Source: Colwellia hornerae (GTDB lineage: Bacteria; Pseudomonadota; Gammaproteobacteria; Enterobacterales; Alteromonadaceae). Taken from it: a DNA stretch of 64,000 nt. The stretch spans positions 1 through 64,000 of the forward strand of contig NZ_VOLR01000002.1 of the NCBI RefSeq assembly GCF_007954355.1, read 5' to 3'. This document shows positions 14,290 through 22,997 of the stretch, piece after piece. A model generated the notes under the pieces. It worked only from the letters and a program-made list of their open reading frames with translations. It did no database searches and was not told where the DNA came from. How positions within the stretch are numbered: position 1 is the stretch's first letter; each line of letters begins with the position of its first letter. The position numbers were made by a program, and so were the translations under genes.

Positions 14290-17200
14290 TTAATTAGCTG
14301 AAATTTCTTTCAGATGATTTAAAATTCGCTTGGCCGATACCGGATAAGCTGTTTTTAAATTTTGCGCAAATACCGAAACACGAAATTCTTCCATCATCCA
14401 TCGCACCGCTAAGACTTCATCAATTATAGGCTTGCCTTTAGTTTGCTTGGCAAGTAACGCTATATAAGCATTATTAACTTTCGCAACCTCTAACATTTTC
14501 AATCGGTCTTGGTTAGGGTCAACCGGTAGCTTTTCCATACGTCTTAACATCGCTTGTAAATAACGGGCGATATCTTCTAATCGTTGATGACCAGAGGCGG
14601 TCACGAAACCTTTAAACACCAATAAACTAAGTTGTTCTTTAATGTCGGCTTGTGCTTGAATGACTTCTAACGACATTCGACCTTTTAATTTTTTCCCTAT
14701 TTCATGGGTTAAGGTTAAGACTTTCTCGACTTTTAACGCTGACGCGAGTACACAGTCGGCAAGTTCAGCACGAACATGGTCTTTGGCTTTTTCAAAGTCG
14801 TTTTGATTACGTGGTATGTCACCGTGCTCTTTCACTAAGTGTTGGCAAGCAGCAACTATACAATCGTCTAATAAGTCAGGTATTGAACCAAAAGGGTTAA
14901 AATATAAGCTTAACTTAGCTTTATTAGGCAATTTTTGTTGGAGATATTTAACCGGTGAAGGTATGTTTAACAAAATTAAACGACTCACACCATTGATCAT
15001 CGCTTGCTCAGCAAGACTTTCTTGTTCAAATAATTCTATAGCAACCGTTTTATTTTTATCAACTAAGGCTGGAAAAGCTTTTATGGTGATATTAGCAATA
15101 TTTTTCTCATAGCCTTTGGGAATATCATTAAAATCCCATCTGGTAATTTGTTCACGTTCTATGCCTTTATCAGCCACTTTCTTAATTGATGCTTTTACTT
15201 TGCCTTGCAAAGACGCTTTTAACTGCTCAAGCTTACGGCTTTGATTAATAAGCACGCCTTTTTCGTCAATCACCTTAAAATTCATTGTTAGATGAATGGG
15301 CAATTCAACATCTTGCCAAATATCTTCGGGTAAACGCACCCCCGTCATTCTTAATAAATGTTTTTCAACGGCGGCAACTAACTTACCGTCGTGCTCACTA
15401 ATTGCTGATAAACAAGCTTCTGCGTAGTTAGGCGCTGGCACAAAGTTTCGTCGCAATGATTTAGGCAAACCTTTGATCAGGGCTATAATAAGTTCTAAAC
15501 GCAGCGCCGGAATTAACCAATCAAAATCACGGTTTTCAATTTGATTCAAAATACCAACCGGAAGATGTAAGCTGATCCCGTCATCTATATCACCTGGGGT
15601 AAAATGATAACTTAACGGTAGCGTTAAATTGCCCTGATGCCATACATCTGGATAATCGCTGGCCGATAAGACTTTAGCCGTTTCATTCAATAAAAAGGCT
15701 TCAGTAAAATTAAGTAACTGAGCATTTTTTTGTTTCGACTTTTTCCACCACGACAAGAAACTACGTTGGCAAATAATGGTTGCTGGCAGCTTTTCATCGT
15801 AGAACTCAACTAAACGTTCCTCATCGACTAGGAAGTCTTTGCGACGAGCTTTTTGCTCTAACTTCTCAATACTGGTCACGAGTTGGTGATTGTGTTGATA
15901 GAATTTTTCATTAAGGGTGCTATCACCATTGACTAATGCTTCGCGAATGAATATCTCACGGCAGGTATGTGGCTCAATGTGATTAAAGTTAATCTTTCTT
16001 TTGGCAACTATGGTCAGGCCATATAGCATCACTTGTTCAAAAGCCATTACCGCGCCTTGCTTCTTCTCCCAGTGCGGTTCACTATAGTTACGCTTAATGA
16101 GATGTTCGGCTAAAGGTTCTATCCACTGTGGGTCTATCTTTGCCACCATGCGCGCAAACAAACGGCTGGTTTCAACCAATTCAGTTGCCATGATCCACTT
16201 AGGTGATTTCTTTGCGACACCCGAACCCGGAAAAATAAAGAATCGACTATTTCGAGCACCTTTATATTCTCTATTTTCATCAAGTTGTCCTAAATGACTG
16301 AGTAAGCCCGACAAGATCGCTTGATGAATAATATCGTTATTATTAGTTTCTGCTGATTCAGTTTTTTTAACCACTTCGCTATTGCTAGCATCGAATGATG
16401 GCGGAGTATATTCAACTCGGCTCATCGGAATGTTTAAATCGCGCAATGAATATTTAAGCTGGCTGAAAATGTCTTGCCATTCACGAATGCGCATATAAGC
16501 TAAAAACTCTTTTTTACACATATTTCGAAATTGGTTATTGGTCAGGGCTTTTTGTTGCTGTTGAATGTAGTGCCATAAATTAAGCAAACTAATAAAGTCA
16601 GACTCTTTGTCTTTAAAGCGATTATGTTTTTCATCTGCCGCTTGCTGTTTCTCATGGGGACGTTCACGCGGGTCTTGAATACTTACCGCACTGACAATAA
16701 TAAAAATTTGCTCAATACAGCCCAAATCAATAGCAGACAGAATCATTTTTGATAAACGTGGATCGGTGGGAAATTTTGCTAACATCCGCCCCGCTTTGGT
16801 TAATACCACTTTATTTTGCTGTTTTTCTATCGCCGCTAATTCTTCAAGTAATGAAACGCCGTCATTAATATTACGACTGTCAGGTGGTTGTACAAATGGA
16901 AAGTCACTAATTTCACCTAAATCAAGCGCCAGCATTTGTAAAATAACTGTCGCTAAGTTGGTGCGCAGTATTTCAGGGTCGGTAAATTCAGGGCGACCAA
17001 GAAAGTCGTCTTCACTGTATAAACGTAAACAAACACCGGCTGAAACACGACCACAACGCCCTGCTCTTTGATTAGCGCTGGCTTGAGAAATAGCTTCTAT
17101 AGGTAAACGCTGTACTTTAGTGCGGTAACTGTAACGAGAAATACGCGCTGTGCCTGGGTCAATAACATACTTGATACCTGGTACGGTTAAACTGGTTTCT

Positions 17201-18336
17201 GCAACGTTAGTGGCAAGCACGATATTACGGCCACTGTGTGGTTTAAAAATTCTATTTTGCTCTTGCACTGTCAACCGTGAATATAAAGGCAACACTTGAG
17301 TGTGTCGTAAGTTTGCTCTTTCTAAGGCTAATGCGGCGTCTCGTATTTCTCGCTCGCCGTTAAGAAAAATAAGAATATCGCCTTGGCTAATATGGCCAAG
17401 TTCGTCAACGGCTTGCAAAATACCACTGATGATATCGTTGCTACTCACTTCTTCTGTTTCATCGCTATTGTCAGCATTAAGCGGGCGATAGAGGATTTCA
17501 ACCGGGAACGTTCGCCCCGATACTTCAATAATAGGGGCGGGTTTACCGTCTGCTGAAGCAAAATGCTGTGAAAATCTTTCAGGGTCGATGGTTGCCGAAG
17601 TAATAATGATTTTTAAATCAGGACGTTTCGGTAATATTTCGCGTAAATAACCCAGTAAAAAGTCTATATTTAAACTACGTTCATGCGCTTCATCAATAAT
17701 AAGGGTATCGTATTTTCGCAGTAAACGGTCATGCTGCATTTCTGCTAATAAAATACCGTCGGTCATTAATTTTATATAGCTATTGTCACTCACTAAGTCA
17801 TTAAAACGGACTTTATAACCAACCGCGTCGCCTAAGGTTGTCGATAATTCATCGGCAATACGTGTCGCAACCGTTCGCGCCGCAATACGACGGGGCTGAG
17901 TATGGCCAATCATGCCATCAATACCACGTCCTAAGGCAAGACATATTTTTGGAATTTGCGTGGTTTTCCCCGAGCCCGTTTCACCGGCAATAATAATCAC
18001 TTGGTTTTCAGTTATCGCTTTGGCAATAACGTCAGCATTTTGTGATACCGGTAAGTCTTCTGGATAAGTTATTTTTGGAACACTTTGAATTTTATGCTTT
18101 TTCTTCTGAACTGACTCATCAATATGGGCAGAAATTTGACTGAGTGATTTTTGCTTTTTATCACTATCAGTTATTGTTTTACTCGACATTAAGCGTTTTT
18201 TCAAACGAAATTGATCAGCCTTTAGGCACAGTTTCAGGCGACTAAAAAGCTTATCAATATTAATAGCTTGGCTGCGTAAAGGCTCAGAAGAAGGAGTAGT
18301 AATAGATTTTTCAGAAGACAAGGTTGACTCAAACAA
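14290..18336 (-). CDS. hrpA: ATP-dependent RNA helicase HrpA
   Basis: This 1348-aa DEAH-box helicase is slightly longer than E. coli HrpA (1300 aa). Motif I is GETGSGKTTQ (about residue 118), motif II is IIDEAHERS and motif III is ITSATIDPERF. The arginine-finger motif VI appears in QRAGRCGRVSAGVC. The helicase-associated, OB-fold and DUF3418-type C-terminal regions follow. HrpA acts in mRNA processing and rescue of stalled ribosomes. It appears monocistronic. Confidence 0.95.
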   Translation of the reverse strand: MFESTLSSEKSITTPSSEPLRSQAINIDKLFSRLKLCLKADQFRLKKRLMSSKTITDSDKKQKSLSQISAHIDESVQKKKHKIQSVPKITYPEDLPVSQNADVIAKAITENQVIIIAGETGSGKTTQIPKICLALGRGIDGMIGHTQPRRIAARTVATRIADELSTTLGDAVGYKVRFNDLVSDNSYIKLMTDGILLAEMQHDRLLRKYDTLIIDEAHERSLNIDFLLGYLREILPKRPDLKIIITSATIDPERFSQHFASADGKPAPIIEVSGRTFPVEILYRPLNADNSDETEEVSSNDIISGILQAVDELGHISQGDILIFLNGEREIRDAALALERANLRHTQVLPLYSRLTVQEQNRIFKPHSGRNIVLATNVAETSLTVPGIKYVIDPGTARISRYSYRTKVQRLPIEAISQASANQRAGRCGRVSAGVCLRLYSEDDFLGRPEFTDPEILRTNLATVILQMLALDLGEISDFPFVQPPDSRNINDGVSLLEELAAIEKQQNKVVLTKAGRMLAKFPTDPRLSKMILSAIDLGCIEQIFIIVSAVSIQDPRERPHEKQQAADEKHNRFKDKESDFISLLNLWHYIQQQQKALTNNQFRNMCKKEFLAYMRIREWQDIFSQLKYSLRDLNIPMSRVEYTPPSFDASNSEVVKKTESAETNNNDIIHQAILSGLLSHLGQLDENREYKGARNSRFFIFPGSGVAKKSPKWIMATELVETSRLFARMVAKIDPQWIEPLAEHLIKRNYSEPHWEKKQGAVMAFEQVMLYGLTIVAKRKINFNHIEPHTCREIFIREALVNGDSTLNEKFYQHNHQLVTSIEKLEQKARRKDFLVDEERLVEFYDEKLPATIICQRSFLSWWKKSKQKNAQLLNFTEAFLLNETAKVLSASDYPDVWHQGNLTLPLSYHFTPGDIDDGISLHLPVGILNQIENRDFDWLIPALRLELIIALIKGLPKSLRRNFVPAPNYAEACLSAISEHDGKLVAAVEKHLLRMTGVRLPEDIWQDVELPIHLTMNFKVIDEKGVLINQSRKLEQLKASLQGKVKASIKKVADKGIEREQITRWDFNDIPKGYEKNIANITIKAFPALVDKNKTVAIELFEQESLAEQAMINGVSRLILLNIPSPVKYLQQKLPNKAKLSLYFNPFGSIPDLLDDCIVAACQHLVKEHGDIPRNQNDFEKAKDHVRAELADCVLASALKVEKVLTLTHEIGKKLKGRMSLEVIQAQADIKEQLSLLVFKGFVTASGHQRLEDIARYLQAMLRRMEKLPVDPNQDRLKMLEVAKVNNAYIALLAKQTKGKPIIDEVLAVRWMMEEFRVSVFAQNLKTAYPVSAKRILNHLKEISAN

Positions 18337-18372
18337 AATAGCAAAAAATAATTTTACCAGCTTTATTAAGTC

Positions 18373-18397
18373 TGTACCACTTCAATCAAGTGGTACA
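18373..18397 (-). terminator. Perfect inverted repeat after the CBS-domain gene
   Basis: TGTACCACTT and AAGTGGTACA form a perfect 10-bp stem with a five-base loop. It lies between the end of the CBS-domain gene and the start of hrpA, both on the minus strand. The T tract on that strand is poor, so it may be a weak terminator or an operator for hrpA. Confidence 0.45.
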
Positions 18398-18423
18398 AAT
18401 AAACAGCTTTAATATTAAGAGGC

Positions 18424-18837
18424 TTAAGACTTAAAGCTACTACGCATATGTTTATCAATAGCATGCAGCACATCGTTCCGACATATTGTACCCAGTAAAT
18501 TACCGTCATCATCAACAACTGGGTAAACTTTTGGTTTGTTTTGTAACATGGTTTGCGCTAACTCAATAACACTATCGTAAGGTTTAACCGACAGTACTTC
18601 TTTACGCATTAAAGCCGCGACATCTGTTACGTGTTCATTATGATAAATAGACTGCAACATTTTTGCTAAAACGTCACTTTCTGATAAAAAGCCAATTAAA
18701 TGATAATTAGCGTCAACAACAGGCCCACCAATTTGTTTGGTTTTTAAAAATCGTAACGCCGCCTCTTCAACCACCATTTCTGAAGTAAAAGTAACCGGAT
18801 AGTGGTTCATATAGTCTTTTACTTGGATGCTCACCAT
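18424..18837 (-). CDS. CBS-domain pair protein
   Basis: This protein of about 137 aa consists of two CBS motifs (about residues 8-60 and 72-130), a module that binds adenosyl ligands such as AMP, ATP or SAM and usually regulates a partner enzyme or transporter. The typical GGPVVDANYHLIGFLSESDV and VYPVVDDDGNLLGTICRNDV segments are visible. I chose ATG 18837 because GAGGAA stands seven bases upstream; ATG 18867 would add ten residues. No partner can be named from the context. Confidence 0.85.
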   Translation of the reverse strand: MVSIQVKDYMNHYPVTFTSEMVVEEAALRFLKTKQIGGPVVDANYHLIGFLSESDVLAKMLQSIYHNEHVTDVAALMRKEVLSVKPYDSVIELAQTMLQNKPKVYPVVDDDGNLLGTICRNDVLHAIDKHMRSSFKS

Positions 18838-18964
18838 AGTTATTTCCTCAATAAAGTCAAAAAACAAAATGCCCTACTAATAAAAATAACTGTAGACGCT
18901 TTTATTTAATAAATCATGGATTTAGTAAAAATAGATCATTTTATTTTCAATAAGCATATCTTGA

Positions 18965-19804
18965 TCAAAGTAAAGACAGTAAAACGGGATCCGTAGAGTT
19001 TTTGATTGTGTTCGATAAGGCATGATAGGAAAGCGAAAATTGTTTTCGTAAATGTGATTTTAAATGAGGTTTTACCGCGTTAGGTTTTATCGCTTTCAAT
19101 AAGCAAAATAGCGCTAAAGCATGTAATGTTTCATTCTCGGGGAGTGCCGACTGACGGTTTGCATTAGGATTATTACACGAACCACAACCGCCTTTAAACT
19201 GATAAGCGGTGTTACTAAATATAACACCAAAGCCCATAAAACAAGCTATAACATCAACGGCTTGTGGAATAAATTCTTTCCCGCCTGGTGGTAAACTTGT
19301 TTGTTGAACAATCAGTATATTAGCAAGGTTTTGAACAATGGATGAAATAAGGTCTTGTGGCTGATTAACTTGACTTTCGCCGTAAGAAAGCATGATTGGC
19401 TGTTGCTGGAGCTTTGCTGTGTCTTCTTCATTTAGTTTAGCAAAAGGGGTGTTTTCACCACGGCAATGGTCGACCATATTAAACGGTGGTATGGCTATTT
19501 GTTGACTACCCGCAAAAAATTGCTCTGGTGTGATCAGTATAATTGGCCACTGCTGCATACCGGCATAGGCGGTGGTTTGCTTAAAAATACTCAGCGCCAT
19601 TTCATGGACACTATTCACGCTCCCTTGATAAAATTGATTATTAGGTAGCACAAGCTGACTATTACTTTTAAATTCTAAAACATCAAAATGTGTGATCGCC
19701 CACGAAAAAGTATCGAGGATCCATTGATGACTATCTTCATCAATCACATCACTCACCTCAATTTGACTAGCTGGTTTTATGATATTTAATAGTTTAGCTA
19801 ACAT
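18965..19804 (-). CDS. Conserved hypothetical protein with a GCGSC motif (279 aa)
   Basis: I do not recognise a named family. The product is soluble, without signal peptide or clear membrane segment. A central region (VDVIACFMGFGVIFSNTAYQFKGGCGSCNN) carries two cysteines in a Cys-x-x-Cys pair, and another Cys lies downstream (LFCLLK). A small metal site or redox pair is conceivable (inference). It is followed on the left by the CBS gene and preceded by the DUF2986 gene only ten bases away, so the two may be co-transcribed. Confidence 0.75.
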   Translation of the reverse strand: MLAKLLNIIKPASQIEVSDVIDEDSHQWILDTFSWAITHFDVLEFKSNSQLVLPNNQFYQGSVNSVHEMALSIFKQTTAYAGMQQWPIILITPEQFFAGSQQIAIPPFNMVDHCRGENTPFAKLNEEDTAKLQQQPIMLSYGESQVNQPQDLISSIVQNLANILIVQQTSLPPGGKEFIPQAVDVIACFMGFGVIFSNTAYQFKGGCGSCNNPNANRQSALPENETLHALALFCLLKAIKPNAVKPHLKSHLRKQFSLSYHALSNTIKNSTDPVLLSLL

Positions 19805-19813
19805 AACTAATAA

Positions 19814-19984
19814 TTACTCAGTAAGGTGCGGTTCATCAGTTGTCTGAACAGTCGCTGCTGTTTCTTCTAAAAGTACTCGATCAGCTTTTGAGACATAGCG
19901 TGGCTTATTGCTGGTATGCAATTTAGCATTGGCTTTTTTTAACTTACTTTTTAACGCGGCATTTATTTTTTTCTTACGATTCAT
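19814..19984 (-). CDS. DUF2986 family small basic protein (56 aa)
   Basis: A 56-codon frame runs from ATG 19984 to TAA 19814-19816. The product starts MNRKKKINAALKSKLKKANAKLH and continues NKPRYVSKADR, matching DUF2986, a short lysine-rich family of marine gammaproteobacteria with unknown role. Its basic N terminus suggests nucleic-acid or ribosome association (inference). It precedes the GCGSC-motif gene by ten bases. Confidence 0.75.
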   Translation of the reverse strand: MNRKKKINAALKSKLKKANAKLHTSNKPRYVSKADRVLLEETAATVQTTDEPHLTE

Positions 19985-20056
19985 TGTATTTTTCTATAGT
20001 CAAATTTATAAAGCGTTATGTAAACGCACATTACCTACCATCAAGATAGGCGTTTA

Positions 20057-20326
20057 TTACTTAAGTAACGGATGATCTTCAGGTAATTGCTTTGCTATCC
20101 ACATCGCTAATCTGTGCTTCATACTGAGCAAGTCTTCACCGTCAGCGGGTGATGCTTGAATAAGCTTGTCGTTAACTAATAAGCGATATAAGCTTTCAAC
20201 CTTATCTTTTGAAGCATTCGTGGCAGAAAAACCGTTATAACCTCGGTTCATCGCATATTTTTCACCAACTTCAATCGCTTTTTTTAATAAAGCAGTTTCA
20301 TTTTTTAATTTTTTAGGTTTTTTCAT
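20057..20326 (-). CDS. DUF5062-like small protein (89 aa)
   Basis: This is a small soluble basic protein. The segments LLKKAIEVGEKYAMNRGYNGF, ESLYRLLVNDKLIQ and LAMWIAKQLPEDHPL resemble DUF5062, a short family of unknown function in Vibrio and Alteromonadales. The assignment is from memory of the family pattern. It stands alone between two other genes of unknown function. Confidence 0.7.
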   Translation of the reverse strand: MKKPKKLKNETALLKKAIEVGEKYAMNRGYNGFSATNASKDKVESLYRLLVNDKLIQASPADGEDLLSMKHRLAMWIAKQLPEDHPLLK

Positions 20327-20396
20327 TTTGCTTCTTTTATTGTGGCTTCATATCAAAGTAACAGGCATGTAATTTATTGCCATCAAGGTCGAATCA

Positions 20397-20963
20397 TTAT
20401 TTATAGTTCGAAAGTAACACTTTGGTAAACTGCTCGGTAGTAATTTCTTTGCCATTTTCAGCGATTAATTGCTCAAGAGCGACAATATTAGCCTCTAATG
20501 ACGACATAGTCAGCGTATTGTCATCTAATAAATAAAGCTGTTTTAGGCTAGCATAATAAAATTTCAAAATGATTAAGGCCTTTTCATCGCCATCAACACT
20601 CGCCTTTTTAATTTTTTTCAAACGACGATAGATAATATTTTGGATTTGCTTTAATTGCCAAACATAATAAATTTCATTAAAAAAATGGCTGTTTTTTAAT
20701 TGTTGTAGTATCCCAGCACACGCTAATAATGACAGAATAACGCCTAAAAAGTTATAACGAAAGTTACTGGTTTGCTGTCCCGACTCCATCGCAGTATTAA
20801 GACTCGCTTGGCTAATACTATCAAGCGCTAAGGGCTCTGCAAATAACGCAATCAATATAGTACCAAAGGCAATGGCAAGTATTGCTAAGGTGATAATAAA
20901 ACCAATAATCACTTGATTAAGCTTACTGCGATAAGTCTTTTTATCGATGTCTTTTAACGTCAT
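20397..20963 (-). CDS. DUF3087 family membrane protein (188 aa)
   Basis: The product has two transmembrane segments, at about residues 17-42 and 70-88, and a cytoplasmic helical C-terminal half. The opening MTLKDIDKKTYRSKLNQVIIG and the NFRYNFLGVILSLL segment fit DUF3087. Function is unknown. It lies 80 bases downstream of recD on the same strand but is probably a separate unit. Confidence 0.75.
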   Translation of the reverse strand: MTLKDIDKKTYRSKLNQVIIGFIITLAILAIAFGTILIALFAEPLALDSISQASLNTAMESGQQTSNFRYNFLGVILSLLACAGILQQLKNSHFFNEIYYVWQLKQIQNIIYRRLKKIKKASVDGDEKALIILKFYYASLKQLYLLDDNTLTMSSLEANIVALEQLIAENGKEITTEQFTKVLLSNYK

Positions 20964-21043
20964 GCTACAACTTATTTATAGGGTTACTAAAATTAAAGCG
21001 TTATTCTAACGCAATTTCTTTAAGGAAACCCTATTCTATGGCT

Positions 21044-22993
21044 TTATTTTTTATAAAGATCGACACCTGAATAGCGCGTTGTTTTAGTCATGACACCCTG
21101 GCGCCAAACATTGGCTAAAGTCGCGATACTCAGTTTTTGTTTAGCACGGGTAATAGCGGTGTACATTAATTCCCTAGAGAGTAATTTATTATCGGTTTGC
21201 TCAGGTAATACCATCACGACATGTTCGAATTCACTGCCTTGGGTTTTATGAATAGTCATCGCATAAACAGTTTCATGTTGCGGTAAACGCGCAGGATTCA
21301 CCCATTTATATTCATTATTTGCTTGCTCAAAAACAGCCATTAAATGGCCCGCTTCATTTTTCCACAATAAACCGATATCCCCGTTGTATAAACCTAATGA
21401 ATAATTATTAACATTGATCATGATAGGTTGCCCGCAATAGCGAGTCTCAAAAGCATTAATGTCGCCGCGTTTAATGAGTATATTTTGCACGTGTTCATTT
21501 AACGACTCAACCCCTTGCTCGCCAACTCGGGTTGCGCATAAGATACGAAACTTTTGTAATTGTTTAAAAGCAGCAGACACTGTTTTTTGCGCGAAAATAG
21601 GCGCGTAATACTCACTGACAAATGCAGGTAACCAAGAACTGGCTTTGCCTTCGAGTAAGCATAAGGTGTTATCAGACTTAGTCACGTTTTGGTGGTTATT
21701 GTCTATGACTGGTTTTTCCGTTAATAATTGCCAACTTTCGCTAAAGTGGCCATTAATAACATGGCTCGCTATTTTCCCAATCCCGCCTTCACCATCAAAA
21801 CGTCTACTTTTATCAAGAAAAACCACGTGATCTGCCGCGAGCGTCAAAGCCGATGATTTCGATGGCTTTTGCCATTGAGGCAGATTTGAACACTCGCTGA
21901 CTTGGCTTAGATATTGCTGATTTTCAGGGCTGTAGCCACGATGTGGTTTTGGCGCTAAATCGTTAAGTACGCTACCAGCAGCAACAGATGGCAATTGGTC
22001 CGCATCGCCTAATAGTATGATTTGGCAACGGCTGGGCAAGGCTCGAAAAACCCTGACCATTAACGCGAGATCGACCATTGACACTTCATCAATTAACAGT
22101 ACGTCAATATTAAGTAAATTGTCCTGGTGGTGGCGAAAATTAACACTATTAGGAATAACACCTAATAGTCGATGCAGCGTTTGTGCCTCCTGCGGTATTT
22201 TTGATAAAACTGCTGCGCTTATTTGTCCTGTAAACCCTAGTAAAGCATTGGTGACTGATTCAGATAAACGCTGAGCCGCCTTACCCGTTGGCGCGACCAA
22301 AGCTATTTTTAAGTCTCCATTGAGCTTTTTATTCGAGCTTGAACTTGAGTTCAACATCACCAAAGCAGCTAACAGCTTAGTCACCGTATAGGTTTTACCG
22401 GTACCTGGCCCACCGGCAATAATACTAAATTTCTTATTAATGGCATTCGCTACCGCAACTTTTTGCCAATCAATTTCATCTTTATCATCTGCTGACAGTT
22501 GTGCTGGAAAGAGTGCTGCTAAGCAGTTTTTAATATCAAGAGCTTCAAATATTTGAACATTTGCATCCTTGGCTTGAGCACTTTTTGCTGAAATGAAAGT
22601 CAGTAACTCTTGCTCAAAATGGTAATAACGACGCAAGTACACGTTATTTTCATAAAAAACAATAGCGTGATTATCATCCGGTTTAATAAACAGCTGTTCA
22701 CATAAGCTGACTAACTGTGGTTGCTCGGCAAAGGTAAAACCGTTATGAGTAACAATACCTTGTTTATCGCAACTGTAACCAAAGCGCGTACTCGCGATAG
22801 TGGCTAAAGGTAAACAACTATGGCCTGCCCTAAGGCTTTCACTGAGGGCGATAAGTAAATGAAAAAACTGTTGGTCACTATTATTATGCTTGTCTAAGCT
22901 TTGTTGAATTTCTTTTGCAAAAAAGTAATCAACTGCTTCAATATTATTAAGCTGCTGTTGAGCATGATTGAACTGCTTATATAACGCTGGCAT
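21044..22993 (-). CDS. recD: Exodeoxyribonuclease V subunit alpha, RecD
   Basis: This 649-aa protein is the fast 5'-to-3' helicase of RecBCD, which processes DNA double-strand ends for recombination and degrades foreign linear DNA. Walker A is GGPGTGKTYT (about residue 193) and Walker B is VLLIDEVSMVD. The C-terminal UvrD-like block AMTIHKTQGSEFEHVVMV and ELMYTAITRAK completes the SF1 helicase. Its ATG at 22993 follows the recB stop by four bases. Confidence 0.95.
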   Translation of the reverse strand: MPALYKQFNHAQQQLNNIEAVDYFFAKEIQQSLDKHNNSDQQFFHLLIALSESLRAGHSCLPLATIASTRFGYSCDKQGIVTHNGFTFAEQPQLVSLCEQLFIKPDDNHAIVFYENNVYLRRYYHFEQELLTFISAKSAQAKDANVQIFEALDIKNCLAALFPAQLSADDKDEIDWQKVAVANAINKKFSIIAGGPGTGKTYTVTKLLAALVMLNSSSSSNKKLNGDLKIALVAPTGKAAQRLSESVTNALLGFTGQISAAVLSKIPQEAQTLHRLLGVIPNSVNFRHHQDNLLNIDVLLIDEVSMVDLALMVRVFRALPSRCQIILLGDADQLPSVAAGSVLNDLAPKPHRGYSPENQQYLSQVSECSNLPQWQKPSKSSALTLAADHVVFLDKSRRFDGEGGIGKIASHVINGHFSESWQLLTEKPVIDNNHQNVTKSDNTLCLLEGKASSWLPAFVSEYYAPIFAQKTVSAAFKQLQKFRILCATRVGEQGVESLNEHVQNILIKRGDINAFETRYCGQPIMINVNNYSLGLYNGDIGLLWKNEAGHLMAVFEQANNEYKWVNPARLPQHETVYAMTIHKTQGSEFEHVVMVLPEQTDNKLLSRELMYTAITRAKQKLSIATLANVWRQGVMTKTTRYSGVDLYKK

Positions 22994-22997
22994 ATGA

